Part shown: positions 21,127 through 32,430 of the stretch, piece after piece
Numbering within the stretch: the stretch's first letter is position 1
Layout of the letters: the number at the start of each line of letters is the position of its first letter
Origin: Norana najaformis
Lineage: Eukaryota; Annelida; Clitellata; Crassiclitellata; Hormogastridae
Direction of reading: 5' to 3'
DNA: 64,000 bases
Assembly: GCA_964023275.1 (NCBI GenBank)
Contig: OZ029921.1
Coordinates: 2,162,159 to 2,226,158, forward strand
Position numbers and translations under genes: made by a program
The notes under the pieces: model-generated
Database searches by the model: none
What the model saw: the letters and a program-made list of their open reading frames with translations, nothing else
Told to the model about the DNA's origin: nothing

Positions 21127-24100
21127 CTATCCGAGAAGATAGACTCGGCGAGATAGCAGAGCGACGATGCACAGGATGAGAACAGCGACAAGAAAGTTGA
21201 GCAACAAGCGACCGATGTTGGATGACAGCGACCTCTGGTGCTGTGAAATTTCTGCAGGTTGGTTCGTCCGCCGAACGACAGGAGCCTCTCGCTGCTCGCG
21301 GGCCACGCCGCGCTGACGCAGCTCGCTCGCCGAAGGGACCGGGTCGTCCGGAACGGCGGGGGGTTGCTGGGCGTTCAAATCGCGGACTTCAGCAGTGCTT
21401 GGTGAAGACTGGGGAGTGGCACCGGTTGATGTCGCGGTGATATTGCTTTCCGAGGTGCTTGGCTGCAAAGCTGGAGAGCTCTGGGCTACAGATGGGACGC
21501 TGGGTGATGTCGACTGGTCAGATGTTGGCTGCTGGGAAGGACCTGGTGGACTGACTGTGTTTGGCACTGTGCTTGGCTTGGCAGAGGAGTCAGGAGCTGC
21601 ACTCGCGGCACCAGGCATTGTGCCCGAAATCCCAGGCATTGTGCCCAAAGTGCCAGGCATTGTGCCCGAAACGCTAGGCATTGGGCCCAAAGCGCCAGGC
21701 ATTGTGCCCGAAGCGCCAGGCATTGTGCCCGAAGCGCCAGGCATTGTGCCCGAAGCGCCAGGCATTGTGCCTGAAGAGCCAGGCATTGTGCCTGAAGTGC
21801 TGGGCACTGCACCAGGTTGACCCATCGAGGAACTAGGGAAAGGACTTGAACCTAGTGGATTTACCACTCCCGTTGCTGTCGTTGCACCCGACTGTGGGAA
21901 CTGACCTGGACCCATCCACCATCCTGGCATTGGAAAACCCGGTGGAAATCCCGGAAGTGGAGCAGAGGGATATGGTCCCATAGGCCGGGGCTGCATCATC
22001 AGTGGATTGTACATCATGTTTGGGAAGAAAAATGGAGGCATACCCATTGGCATCATGGGGTTGAAAGGGTTCACACCCATTGGGTTGGGGTTCATGGCAG
22101 TTGGGTAACGAGCAGCACCTCCAAACATCATCTGTGGGTTCATGAGGTACGGAAACCCTGGTAACGAGGGAAGTGTCTCGGAGGACGAAAATGAGACTGG
22201 GCCGGCGGCACCAGATGCCTGCTCTCCAGTAGCAGCCGAAGCACCAGTGGAACCAGCATCGGGCTCAGATGAAGCAGCAACCGGAGACTTCTCTTTCTCA
22301 CCCTGCAAAACAGAAGCACCAAAGATTATGGTTAACCACAGTGGGTTATGGTTCAGAGTTAAGGCAAAAGTTTAATCTAATCTAATCCTGTCTAATCTGT
22401 TCTGACTGACAGACTTATGTAGCACCGTAGACAAAATGGACAATGTACTAATCACTGTTCACTTAGTAGCTCCAGTGTTTAACGACATCTTATGGCATCA
22501 AAGGCCGTCGACGCCGCCCTCCCCCTTTATCCAGGCTTGAGGCGGGCAGTACCAGACAGAAGGTAGTGGCGGAGTTATTGTTCACTAAAAGTGAAACTGT
22601 AGTAAAAGTACGTAATCCACCGTAGAAGTCAAATTGAAATCAGGTCATAAAAACAGAAATCAGGCTACAGAAGGTAGAAACAGATATGTCCAAAATTTAA
22701 GGTATATAGTTAAAATTTAAAGTTTATAAATTAAATACACATAAGTGAATATAAAATAAAGCAGCCTTCACTAAAATGTCGGAACAGTCGGAATTTCGCT
22801 ACCCCATGCAACATTCATAATTTCCTGTAGCAAGGCAGATATGGTAAGGGTATCACACTTCATTGCAAGTCTTCAGAGATACTTCTAGGAAGCGTGGTCC
22901 CCGAGTTCAAGGATTGTCCAGGTAATGTGAAATGCAAAGACAACAATATCACCATAGGCTATGGTTTTTAGCTTCCCAGCTTAAACTGACCTTTCAAGCA
23001 TGGCAGCCTTAGTTGGACCGGATAACCTCGTATTCCATGGATGGTTACCTATCCAAGCACTAAATGCACTGCTACCTGTAGTACGGAATCACTAGACAAA
23101 TGAACTGATCATTAACTGGAGATTCACTTGCACACCCGGAGATTGATTGACATACCTGGACACTTAATCAAGCACCTAGCGATTATTTGCCTACCTGGTG
23201 ATTGAGTGACATACCTGAAGATTAATCTGTGATCCCAGTTCCTTTGCCTCCTTGTTCAGAGCTTTACTCGCTTCGGTCACAGGCAAAACCAGCTTTTGGA
23301 CAGAACCGCAGTGAGGACACTTCCAGTCCAGCGACCTAAAAGGCAAATGGTATCCTAAAATATTCATGGTAAGGCAATCATATCCCAAAATATTCATGGT
23401 AAGGCAATCATATCCCAAAATATTCATGGTAAGGCAATCATATCCCAAAATATTCATGGTAAGACAATCATATCCCAAAATATTCATGGTAAGGCAATCA
23501 TATCCCAAAATATTCATGGTAAGGCAATCATATCCCAAAATATTCATGGTAAGGCAATCATATCCCAAAATATTCATGGTAAGGCAATCATATCCCAAAA
23601 TATTCATGGTAAGGCAATCATATCCCAAAATATTCATGGTGAGGCAATCATATCCCAAAATATTCATGGTGAGGCAATCATATCCCAAAATATTTATGGT
23701 AAGGCATTCATATCCCAAAATATTCATGGTAAGGCAATCATATCCCAAAATATTCATGGTGAGGCAATCATATCCCAAAATATTTATGGTAAGGCATTCA
23801 TATCCCAAAATATTCATGGTAAGGCAATCATATCCCAAAATATTCATGGCAAGGCAATCATATCCCAAAATATTCATGGTAAGGCAATCATATCCCAAAA
23901 TATTCATGGTAAGGCAATCATATCCCAAAATATTCATGGTAAGGCAATCATATCCCAAAATATTCATGGTAAGGCAATCATATCCCAAAATATTCATGGT
24001 AAGGCAATCATATCCCAAAATATTCATGGTAAGGCAATCATATCCCAAAATATTCATGGTAAGGCAATCATTCCTCTCCTACATGCTTCTTCCAACAAAT

Positions 24101-26721
24101 TTATTCACGATCAACAGGACAGATCGAAGGATTGAAGCTTGAAAACACCTGCCGGTGCTAGGGGGGAGCGCTTACGAGACGCTCTTGATGATTTGAGTTA
24201 CAAATTATAACATGAAGACAACAGGTTCGAGTCTTCCTTAGACAGTTACCGTGTAGGGACCTTGAGCAAGTCCTTCACCCACAATTGCTTCACACCTCAA
24301 ATTCAGATTTACTGACCTTGCACGCGTAATAAATGCAAAATAATAATAAAATATTAAAAATGCTCTGCATGAATGAAAAATGCACTGAATTAGGTTCAGT
24401 ATTTAGGTTAAATCATCCATAATTAAGATGCCTCTAATACAGAGGAGGAAAGAATAGTACTTTTTGGCAAAAGCCTTTCTCTCGTCTGCCGTGTAGTCAA
24501 GTGATCCAATTGCTCCGTTACCATGAGTGGGCATGAAACCGATGATAGCAAGAAGTGCAGTTCGTACTAAAAATCAAAACCAACAGAGATATTTTACACT
24601 AGGGCACGTATTTTCACAAGTAACAAATAAAAAAAACACAAATAAACCAGTTTTATTTACAAATACACCATATTCTGCCATGAAGTAGTGCTACATAAAT
24701 GCCTGACTGCATTACAGACCATGAAATAAACACAGGCATTGCAGTGTCAAACTCACGTGACCAAGATGGCTGCCAGGACTCCGGATGGTGGCCCGAGATG
24801 CTCAGACATATCTTCTTGTTTGTCTCGAATCTGCCATTTGGCTGTCAAAAGAAACATAATGGATTCCCCAAGTTGCTAATTACTAATGACTAATGCTCAT
24901 TAAGCATATGTAAAGTGCAAATTACATGCAATTTTTTCTCATGTTTATGCAGCACCTTTGAATAATGTCAAGCCATCAACCTATGGTATGAATCAAGCAT
25001 GTGTGCATTTGAGAGGTTCCACTGGTGCTATATAAATGGCTAGATAAAGAAGTAACTATCTGAGGACTTATCAATGTATCTTCATTCTAAACATCTCAAC
25101 AGGGTTCAAAAGTTCATATGATATTTCGCAAGGTAAGCACTTAGAGTCGTAGACTATAAATAACAATGTCATTCCATGTACAGTTATGATAAGTAACTTT
25201 ACCACTGAAAAGTATGGCTGGCTATGTATACCAAGTACTTGAAAGGTACTGATGGGTAACTGCATTAAGCACTTCAAAAGTACGGTTGGCTAGCTATTCT
25301 AACTCAATCATGTACATAAAAAGTACTTATGACTAACTCTACCAAGTACATGAAGAGTACTGATGGCTAACAGTATCAAGTATACATAAAGTATTTATGG
25401 CTAACCGTCAGCAGGATGATGCTTGGTGGTTTCATTGGATACTCAGGAGGTAGAATGATACGACCGTGGTAGATACCGTCTTCAAACTCTGAGTCAGCAG
25501 GGCCACGAATCGTAAAATGCCATTCAAACAAGTTGTCCTGGAGAAATCAAAAGCATACCATAATTATATGTCCAGATGTTAGTACACACGAAATTCTTTA
25601 CGATACTTACTTTCTATCGGTGAATTAATTTTTGGATCCATGGTTTAACCACGTTATACCAGAATTTGTGTATAATGAAGAATGCTGTAATGAGTTTCCT
25701 GTGTAATCGTAAGTGCTTATTTATATAGCGCCTCTACAAGAAAACTCCTCAGCGGTGCTCCTGACCTGACAAAACCAGACCATGATCAAACAGAGTGGTC
25801 TTCACAACCACTGGCGAAATTGACGCAGAAACAAGACAAGAAGCTCCCTATCCACTACTTCTTGGCATGAAAAATACTCAACAAAACAATTACTGAAATA
25901 ACTACTACTAAAATTATTTACCAATACCAACATAATTAATAGGGATTAATAACATTTACATTCTATTCCTTTCGTAAGACATGACTGAATCCTAGACTTA
26001 CATCCAGCGGCTGAGCATAGAACTGTTCTGTCGGTTCTCTGAGTTCTTGTGCTTCTTTCATCAGTCGTTTTACCGCTACAGAACATATAAGGCAAGATTC
26101 CAGAATGGACCAGCAATAAAACGATTAAAAACCAACTCGTACAGGTTTGGGGAAAAATACATGTACACACATGTATGTATGTATATGTATGTGTGCGTAT
26201 GTATGTATGTATGCTTGCATGCATAAATCTATCAACGTAGGCTACTATCCTTTTGGGGCCGGCAGTTGAGGACCAATGCAAAAAGGGAGGTTAAAATGGT
26301 ATCATGTTGTTGGGTTGCTCTGGTTGTCTAGAAATGACAATCTATTATTCTGAGCATCTGTTGATCACAAACAAACCAGACACTTTCAGCTGACTCGTGT
26401 AAGTATGCACAGATTATCGGGTCATTTATGCAGCGCCTATCACAAGCCTTGCAAAAGTGTGATGTGTCACGGAGAACGTGGGAAGAGTTCAATCTCAGGT
26501 CACACGACGCTTCTAACCGGCAGATTATATCGAAACCGTGGTGACTTAACTTTACCCACAACACGCGTTTCGCACGACTTATTTATTCGAAGGCAATAAT
26601 CAACTGATAAACCTGCGCTACAGAAGTCCCGGTATTAAAAAGCCGATCAAGTTCGAATTTCTTTAATCGAATAACATAAGCACAGCAAACCTGGACTGCG
26701 GAGATTGTAGCTGCTTTCCAT
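21127..26721 (-). CDS. UBE2J1: UBE2J1-like ER tail-anchored ubiquitin-conjugating enzyme E2, complete
   Basis: Seven minus-strand exons: 26691-26721, 26002-26075, 25406-25537, 24757-24841, 24461-24566, 23215-23335 and 21127-22302. All have GT-AG borders and closed phase, giving 574 aa. Family members (yeast Ubc6 group) receive ubiquitin from E1 at the ER membrane and serve ER-associated degradation. The start MESSYNLRSPAVKRLMKEA, the TPNGRF segment that replaces the usual HPN motif in this family, the catalytic Cys91 in KKICLSIS, and SGHHPESWQPSWS identify it. The last ~20-22 hydrophobic residues before RRVYLLG form a C-terminal membrane anchor. Human UBE2J1 is about 318 aa. The excess is in the last exon, which encodes a Met/Pro/Phe/Gly-rich stretch (about residues 235-320), nine GTMPG heptads (354-416) and a Ser/Pro-rich linker. 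Confidence 0.95.
21606..21795 (-). repeat. Coding 21-bp repeat (GTMPGxS heptads) in UBE2J1
   Basis: Nine 7-residue units starting at residues 354, 361, and so on to 410 (GTMPGAS, GTMPGAL, GPMPSVS, GTMPGIS and others). Central units are nearly identical in DNA, suggesting recent tandem duplication in frame. The opposite strand is also open through this region but has no family signal. Confidence 0.9.
22477..22563. repeat. Dispersed repeat family D, copy 2
   Basis: A near-identical match to 9209-9292, located in the intron between UBE2J1 exons 6 and 7. Confidence 0.7.
23351..24070. repeat. 30-bp minisatellite, 24 perfect-length units, in a UBE2J1 intron
   Basis: Exactly 720 bp, with 24 units of 30 bp and only scattered single-base variants (GAGGC, AAGAC, TATTTATGG, GGCATTCA, GGCAAGG). 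A two-variant combination (TATTTATGG with GGCATTCA) occurs twice, so a multi-unit block was copied. Because 30 is divisible by 3 and the unit lacks stops in one frame on each strand, long frames run both ways (23191-24057 minus, 23366-24142 plus). Neither has a gene signal beyond the array, except that the minus frame reads into UBE2J1 exon 6. The array ends 15 nt before the exon 6 acceptor. Confidence 0.97.
24170..24345 (+). mobile_element. Diverged tRNA-derived SINE
   Basis: Contains a B-box-like AGGTTCGAGTC and the family tail GAGCAAGTCCTTCACCCA with CAATTGCTTCA, ending in AATAAATGC. It is in the UBE2J1 intron between exons 5 and 6. Confidence 0.55.
25704..25870. repeat. Dispersed repeat family B
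   Basis: TTTATATAGCGCCTC, then CTCAGCGGTGCTCCTGAC and an ACCATGATCAAACAGA core. It matches 2371-2530 and lies in UBE2J1 intron 2. Confidence 0.6.
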
Positions 26722-26992
26722 TTTGCAAAAGATGACACGACGCAACAAATAAAACTCATGTACAGTACTGAAAATAGGACATTTTTATTATCTTGCCATT
26801 TTGTAAATCCCCTTCTCAAGTCTACCCACGTCTGTTCCGTTAGTGGTAAATACTTGATTTTATTAGAAACATCTGGAGAAAGGCTCCGCCCTCGCTATGG
26901 GCAGCTGAACGTCGAACAGATCTCGGATTGGTGCCTTCACCTTTTTCCAGAGTTCAATTTATTCCAGTGAGATAAATGTAAAATGTAAATGT

Positions 26993-27130
26993 TTTTTTTC
27001 TATAGTGAGCATATGGCTTTGACCCTGATCATTTTAAATGAATTTATTGGGTGAGATCCTTCACCACTGTTGCCAGTTTCAATAGGTGCCACGCCATTTA
27101 AGGTCCCCGTGTACAGACTATGCTAGCCCC
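26993..27130 (+). repeat. Dispersed repeat family C
   Basis: Element with a CATATGGC head, a GGTGAGATCCTTCACCAC core and GTGCCACGCCATTTAAG, ending near GACTATGCTAGCC. Copies also occur at 32578-32712 and 33757-33892, with reversed copies at 15640-15780 and 38620-38750. Confidence 0.7.
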
Positions 27131-28004
27131 AGAATATAGGCCTACATGAATGGTTGTCAAGCCATGTGTCCCGCAGAAAATGATCATATGCTACTTGTTC
27201 ATAAAATTAACTTTATCAAAACCTATTTTAGGAACAGAAAACTCTGTCTGTTGTGTATCGAAAATGGCGCTCCATTGGAGATGACGAAGACGTAAGTGCC
27301 CTTCGAGGCGGGCCAATACACAGATCTCTAAATATATGTCCATACGTGGGCACACGTCGAAGTTGCACGTATATAGACTTTGTACCGAAGCTAATTTCCA
27401 AGGTATAGAAACAAGTGTTTTCCTCAAGTCTGCGAGCGCCAACTGCACTGACCTCTATTATTTGTTGCCAACAATAGATATCACTAGCTAAAGGAAGTTG
27501 TAAATTTGTATAGCGCCGTTTAGAGACAAATTAATCAGAGTGAGCTGCACATAACGCCTAAAAGTTCTAGTAATAGTACCAGTAAGTCTGCAAATGCAAG
27601 AGCGAAATTGGATGACGGTCAGTCTCAATGGAAGAATTTTCAGAAGCATGATTTTAGATTAAGGTTTCTGATTTTAAGTTACTGTAGAGGGCAAAGTAAC
27701 AGTGTGTTCACAGGCGCATTGAGAAAAGCTACTGCAAAGTTAGTCCGCCAAGTCTGGGGTGCGTACGTGTGGGGAATTTTTTTCCAAAGCGCGTCTAGAT
27801 TCAAACAACCTAATCCATAACCGTTAGCTTCTGAAGTCATTGTGCACTGCTATGTTTCTCGTATTTTGTCTTGCTTAAATATTATGCCGATTGTATTTAA
27901 CTTTTTAATATTATTGCAAAATGCTACACTGTATATTATTGTAAAAATTGTATGATTTACGTTAAGGTTGTGCTTGTGTCCATCGGTTGTTTCAGCACCA
28001 GTAA

Positions 28005-28059
<55 letters not shown>

Positions 28060-28775
28060 AATGTGGTCTCCTCACACACTTCAGAAGTGCAGACCTATGT
28101 TCAAGAGCAAATCCAGGAGTCATGCATCCCATGGCTTCATACAATTAGTAATGCAATTTCAAAGGTCAGGCCTCTGGCGTTACATAAATGGGTCCTATTT
28201 GCACTTTTATCATGCTCTTAGTGGGTTATTTTCTTTCAGATTCGTGCCTGGCATTAGTTACACTGGTCCATGCGATTCAGCGCAATTTACATCCTGTTAA
28301 CCAAATGTTGCACTTGTTTTGGTCACCGTAGAAATCTTGAGATTATGATTAGATCAGTCAGCCAGCCAGCTTTATAATGCTGACAAGTGACGGCACCTAA
28401 CGTCAGTTTTGCAAATGCACACCAACTCTCCCATAACCACCTCCCTCAGGAGCAGAAACAAACACCAACACCTTTTGCCACGAGCAAATACTGCAGTCAC
28501 CTAAGCTATAGAATCATCACTTTTTGCTTCCACCAAGTCTCCTGTTGTCCACTTTTGTGGATACATGTCCACAACGAAACCAGCAGAATGTCTTTCATTG
28601 CAATGACCATGTTTAACAATTCCCCAAGTTCTTTGCAATTCCACCTAGAGTCAAAATGCAGGGATTTGCTACTGCACATTTGAATAAAACCCAGCAAAAG
28701 CCTCATCATTCAGCAAAATGCAATTGCAACAATGAACATCTCAAAAAAGGATAAAACACTTGTTATGCAAATTCG
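27131..28775. other. Spacer between UBE2J1 and RPS21
   Basis: Between the UBE2J1 start and the RPS21 3' end I found no exon. A (TA)n run lies at 28008-28057 and a small family A fragment (GTAGAAATCTTGAGATTATG) near 28328. Frames at 27952-28300 overlap the TA run and are artefacts. Confidence 0.55.
28008..28057. repeat. (TA)n microsatellite
   Basis: About 25 pure TA units. Confidence 0.95.
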
Positions 28776-28781
28776 TTTATT
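28776..28781 (-). terminator. Poly(A) signal for RPS21
   Basis: AATAAA on the minus strand, about 110 nt past the RPS21 stop codon. This spacing is typical of a short ribosomal-protein 3' UTR. Confidence 0.7.
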
Positions 28782-28889
28782 AAAGACGATTTTGCAGTTC
28801 AAACGCTAATTAATTAACTAACAGCGCGTTTAAAACTTGTACAGTTCTGGTACACCACACATGAAGATGACCTCTTGAGCACACAGCAT

Positions 28890-31011
28890 CTAGAAGTTTC
28901 TGAAACATAACAAATACAACACAGTTAATAATCAGCAACTTCTGTCTAACGCACTAGGCATCAAAAGAAGGTGCACCAAAACCATGATGTACTCAGGTAA
29001 AAACCCAGAAAGTCAGTGTACTGCGACCGAGAGGCAGCCTATCGTTGACAAGTCAGTTAATTAAACTTGCTAACAATTAAACATACTAAAACATGATATT
29101 AAACTAGAATTATCACACAGCAACATACGTTTCACATTCGGTCTTTCTTAGAGGCTAATAAAGTCTGACATGAACACTTGATACACTAACTCTTTCAATT
29201 ATCTGTTCTCTGCTTGTTTAACGCAAGCTTTTGGAATAGATATAAATAAGCCTGTCAAAAGGAGTTCAAGTTAGAACTTAAACAGCTCTGGGAAAGACAT
29301 TTCAATTAGACTGCATTTGTAGCTCAACAATTCAGAAGGGCAACTAAGAGATACTACAAAAGTACTACAGGCAACCTATTTCATCATACTTACTAAACAG
29401 CCTGCATGCTTATCGAAAAAATATAAAAGATTATTTACTGTGGAATCATGCTGTCTTTTTTGGCCAAATGAATGATGCAATCATCTGATTCACCCTAAAA
29501 ACAAAAACATTTATATGCCAATATTTTTAGCAAAGCAGAAACTTAGAAAAATAATACATCTTCAGAAACTAATACTCTGTATCTTCCATGATGCTCAAAT
29601 TCCACACACCATTCATTGTAGGCTTCTGCCTGTCAACCTGTTTGATGTCTGGATCTTGACCTGAAACTGAACCTGCCTCAGCAAATTTCATTTGCCTCAG
29701 TGCCTACAAATAAGCTTGATAAACTGGGTGCTGAAGAAATCCAGAGATTACGATTACTTGAATCAAATTTTAGTTGTACTGTAACACAATTCTGGAGAAA
29801 TTACAGACGAAATTACAACAGCTTACCATTCGGCGAATGTCTCCACAGATGGCATATGTCCTGTTCTGACCAGTCATGCGACCAGTGGAGGTATCAACCT
29901 GTTACAATAGAAGACAATGCCAACAACAGTTTAAGACAATGACAACATCTTAAGACAATGCCTACAGCTTAAGACAATGCCAACAGCTTTTTTCATGTCT
30001 TTTAATGCAAACTTACAAGATGCTAGATAAGTCTCGAAGTGCCTCTAGCATGATTCTTTAGAAAGTGCTACAAGCACTCAAACCAGTCAGCTAAAGCGTC
30101 AAATAAGTGCCTCATAAGTAACAAAATGTGACTACGCACCTTCTACAGGCAAAGCAATATCTGCAGTTTCTCTCATCAGCGAAAATTATTTTTTTCATGT
30201 CTTTTAAAAGCATCCCTTTATAAATGCAGGGCTAGTGAAGGCATAAATCAACTGCCAATTCATGAATACCAACTTCAGTCAGATGGCAAACAGTTACATG
30301 CCTTAGTACATTGAGTGTGGGTTCACAATGGGAAAGGGTATGCCAAATACAGAAAAGGGTTGGGAGGGGTCCAACTTTTTTTGGATGTCTTTTACAGAAG
30401 ATCCCTTATGTTAACTATGTTGAAGCAAACCTCAGCAAGGTTGATCTGGATGGACGCATGATCTTTGGCCGAAATGATGCGGTTGCTTGCAGAGCTAAAA
30501 CATTCGAAAAGTTAAACCATTTAAAAGTGTAAGGTAAAATCATTCACATCACCCTTATTATTTTTCCTTACAACTTTTAAAATATATTCTGTTTAATGGG
30601 AAGTTAAATGGAAAATGGATGATTCAAGTTAAACAAACTGCATCCACCATGTTTCCAGGAAATAAACAAAAAATTAAAATGTAAATTTTTACTTTGGTAA
30701 TGCCCTGAGCCGATTTTTTTGGATGGGTAGGCAGCCGTTTTAATTAAGATCTAAGCAAATCCGTTCATCGCCACTGTGTAAGTTTAATCATATTCGCAGC
30801 CTTTACATTAACGTCTAATCTTTTGCCATAGATGACCTCTGATATGGAAAAATAAAATTTTATTGCGGAGCTTATTAGACTTAACCAACATGGTGGGTGA
30901 GCGAATGAGCACATGGCCACCTATATACCACACAAATCACATTTTAAAAATAGATGCCTACCATTTACGGGGGATGTACATGTCAACGTATTCTCCTGCG
31001 TCGTTCTGCAT
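28890..31011 (-). CDS. RPS21: Small ribosomal subunit protein eS21 (RPS21), complete
   Basis: Five minus-strand coding exons: 30962-31011, 30431-30494, 29827-29898, 29439-29494 and 28890-28899. All borders are GT-AG and phase is closed, giving 83 aa, the length of human RPS21. It is a 40S subunit component needed for late small-subunit maturation. Conserved blocks are [45 protein letters not shown] and the C-terminal NF. The last exon holds only 10 coding nucleotides: the donor GTAAAT overlaps an in-frame TAA, so missing that splice would yield a protein ending two residues earlier. The 103 nt upstream of the ATG contain no other ATG and start at a possible 5' TOP tract. The gene is divergent from pyruvate kinase. 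Confidence 0.96.
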
Positions 31012-31104
31012 TTTCTTTTTGGATGATAATTAAGAGACTTCGACCAAAAATGGAATCGAATCGAGCTCGTTTTTCAACACTACACCACAATCCAACACAG
31101 CGGA

Positions 31105-31114
31105 TACGGAAAAG
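31105..31114 (-). promoter_or_regulatory. Possible 5' TOP tract / transcription start of RPS21
   Basis: CTTTTCC on the minus strand, 103 nt upstream of the RPS21 ATG. Vertebrate and many invertebrate ribosomal-protein mRNAs start with C followed by pyrimidines, which places them under TOR-linked translational control. Assigned by position and sequence only. Confidence 0.35.
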
Positions 31115-32430
31115 AACACATTGATGGCCGTCTAAGAACACGAACCGAGAATTCGCAAGGTATGGGTCGCATAAACGTAGCATGCAAGTAAGCTTGTAAC
31201 GTATCTAGAGGCCTGACGCACACGAGAAAAGTTACCGAGCCAAGTTACACTAACCAGGTTATTTGGTTAGTTTCAATGCAAGGCCAGAATCCTGAGGTCA
31301 AATCAAGGGAAACAGTGTGCTGCTAAGGTGGATATTTATTGTAACAGCAACGGTGGTCATATGATGATACAAAAGGGGATGCAGAATAGGCTAGTTTGAA
31401 AAGTTTGGTTTTCAGTCTCAAGGAAACATTTAGAAAGAGATGGCAAGTGGAGGAGAGCTCATAGTGACAGATGAAAATGGGGGATGAGCGAATTGGCCGA
31501 AATCTTTCAAGTGTTCGTTCCGATGAGATGATGCTGTATGAACTAAAATAGCGGTTGCAGAATTTCAGAGTGGGAGAGACTGGAGGTATGAGGATGAGCG
31601 AGCAACGTCGATCACATCGGCCAAAGTCAATCATTGGGATCGTAAAGCGAGAAACATAGCACCAGATCACGAATATTTAGCAAACTTCTAGCAAAACTGA
31701 CCGCGAAATGTTCAGATATACGCAGAAACAAAAGATGTTAAATTTCTGATATAGTTTCTAATATATCATTCACTCAAGCAAGGAACCAGCGTTGCTACAG
31801 CAGAGACAATACAACCGAAGACCTCGCAGCGCAATGGATGGAAGACGCTTCTGATTGCTGATGTTTACTTTGTGAAAAAGCATTTATAGGAAAATAAAGG
31901 TTATTTTCAAGCAGAAATTTCATCCATCAAAAACTGTAACTATACGTTATTTGAGTTCCCTTCAGAGTTGGACAGTTGTTTTAAATGAAGAAATTAATTT
32001 ATACCTACGAACTTTCAAAAGCGACGGCGCTCATCGTAGACCAGAAAATTTTAGTTTAACCATATTGTTTATTGTAGTTTTCCTCTCTGTAGATTGATTC
32101 TACAGTGTATCTGATTGCTTAAAGCCTTTGGGAAGGTGTATTAAATTGCTGTCAATAATCAGGAATTAAACGCCGTTGGAACAAAGTAAATCCGTCGGAA
32201 ATTAGCCTACCTAACAATGTACGCAGAACCGTCTCGGAAGATATGCCTTTCCAGTATAGGCCTTCGGATTCTAGATTCAAGAACTTCATTATTTTTTATT
32301 AAAAAAAACTGTTTAAATGCAAATCAACAGTTCTAAAAGCTGGAATGCATAATGCATTAAAATGTCAATATATGCAAACATATGTATACATGTATATATG
32401 TAACATGTATCCAATACATATATTTTTTAG
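31115..32430. other. Intergenic region between divergent RPS21 and pyruvate kinase
   Basis: Presumably contains both promoters and a 5' UTR exon of pyruvate kinase, since that gene's ATG follows directly on a splice acceptor. The minus-strand frame at 31323-31670 has no recognisable motif and I do not call it. No repeat family was recognised. Confidence 0.5.

Noticed and set aside
21222-21820. Plus-strand frames opposite the UBE2J1 last exon (GIVPEAPGIVPE repeats)
   Set aside because: The opposite strand matches UBE2J1 with closed splice phase and a tail anchor; the plus frames have no family signal.
23191-24142. Two long repeat proteins in the 30-bp array, and a CRISPR-like direct repeat array
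   Set aside because: The units are contiguous with no spacers and lie inside an intron of an animal gene with good splice sites. The frames result from a stop-free 30-bp unit.
29435-29494. RPS21 ending at the TAA in exon 4 (81-aa form)
   Set aside because: As the main form it is less likely: a GTAAAT donor overlaps that stop, and a downstream acceptor restores the conserved NF ending and the family length of 83 aa.
31323-31670. 115-codon minus-strand frame between RPS21 and pyruvate kinase
   Set aside because: No recognisable motif; the region more likely holds divergent promoters and 5' UTR sequence.
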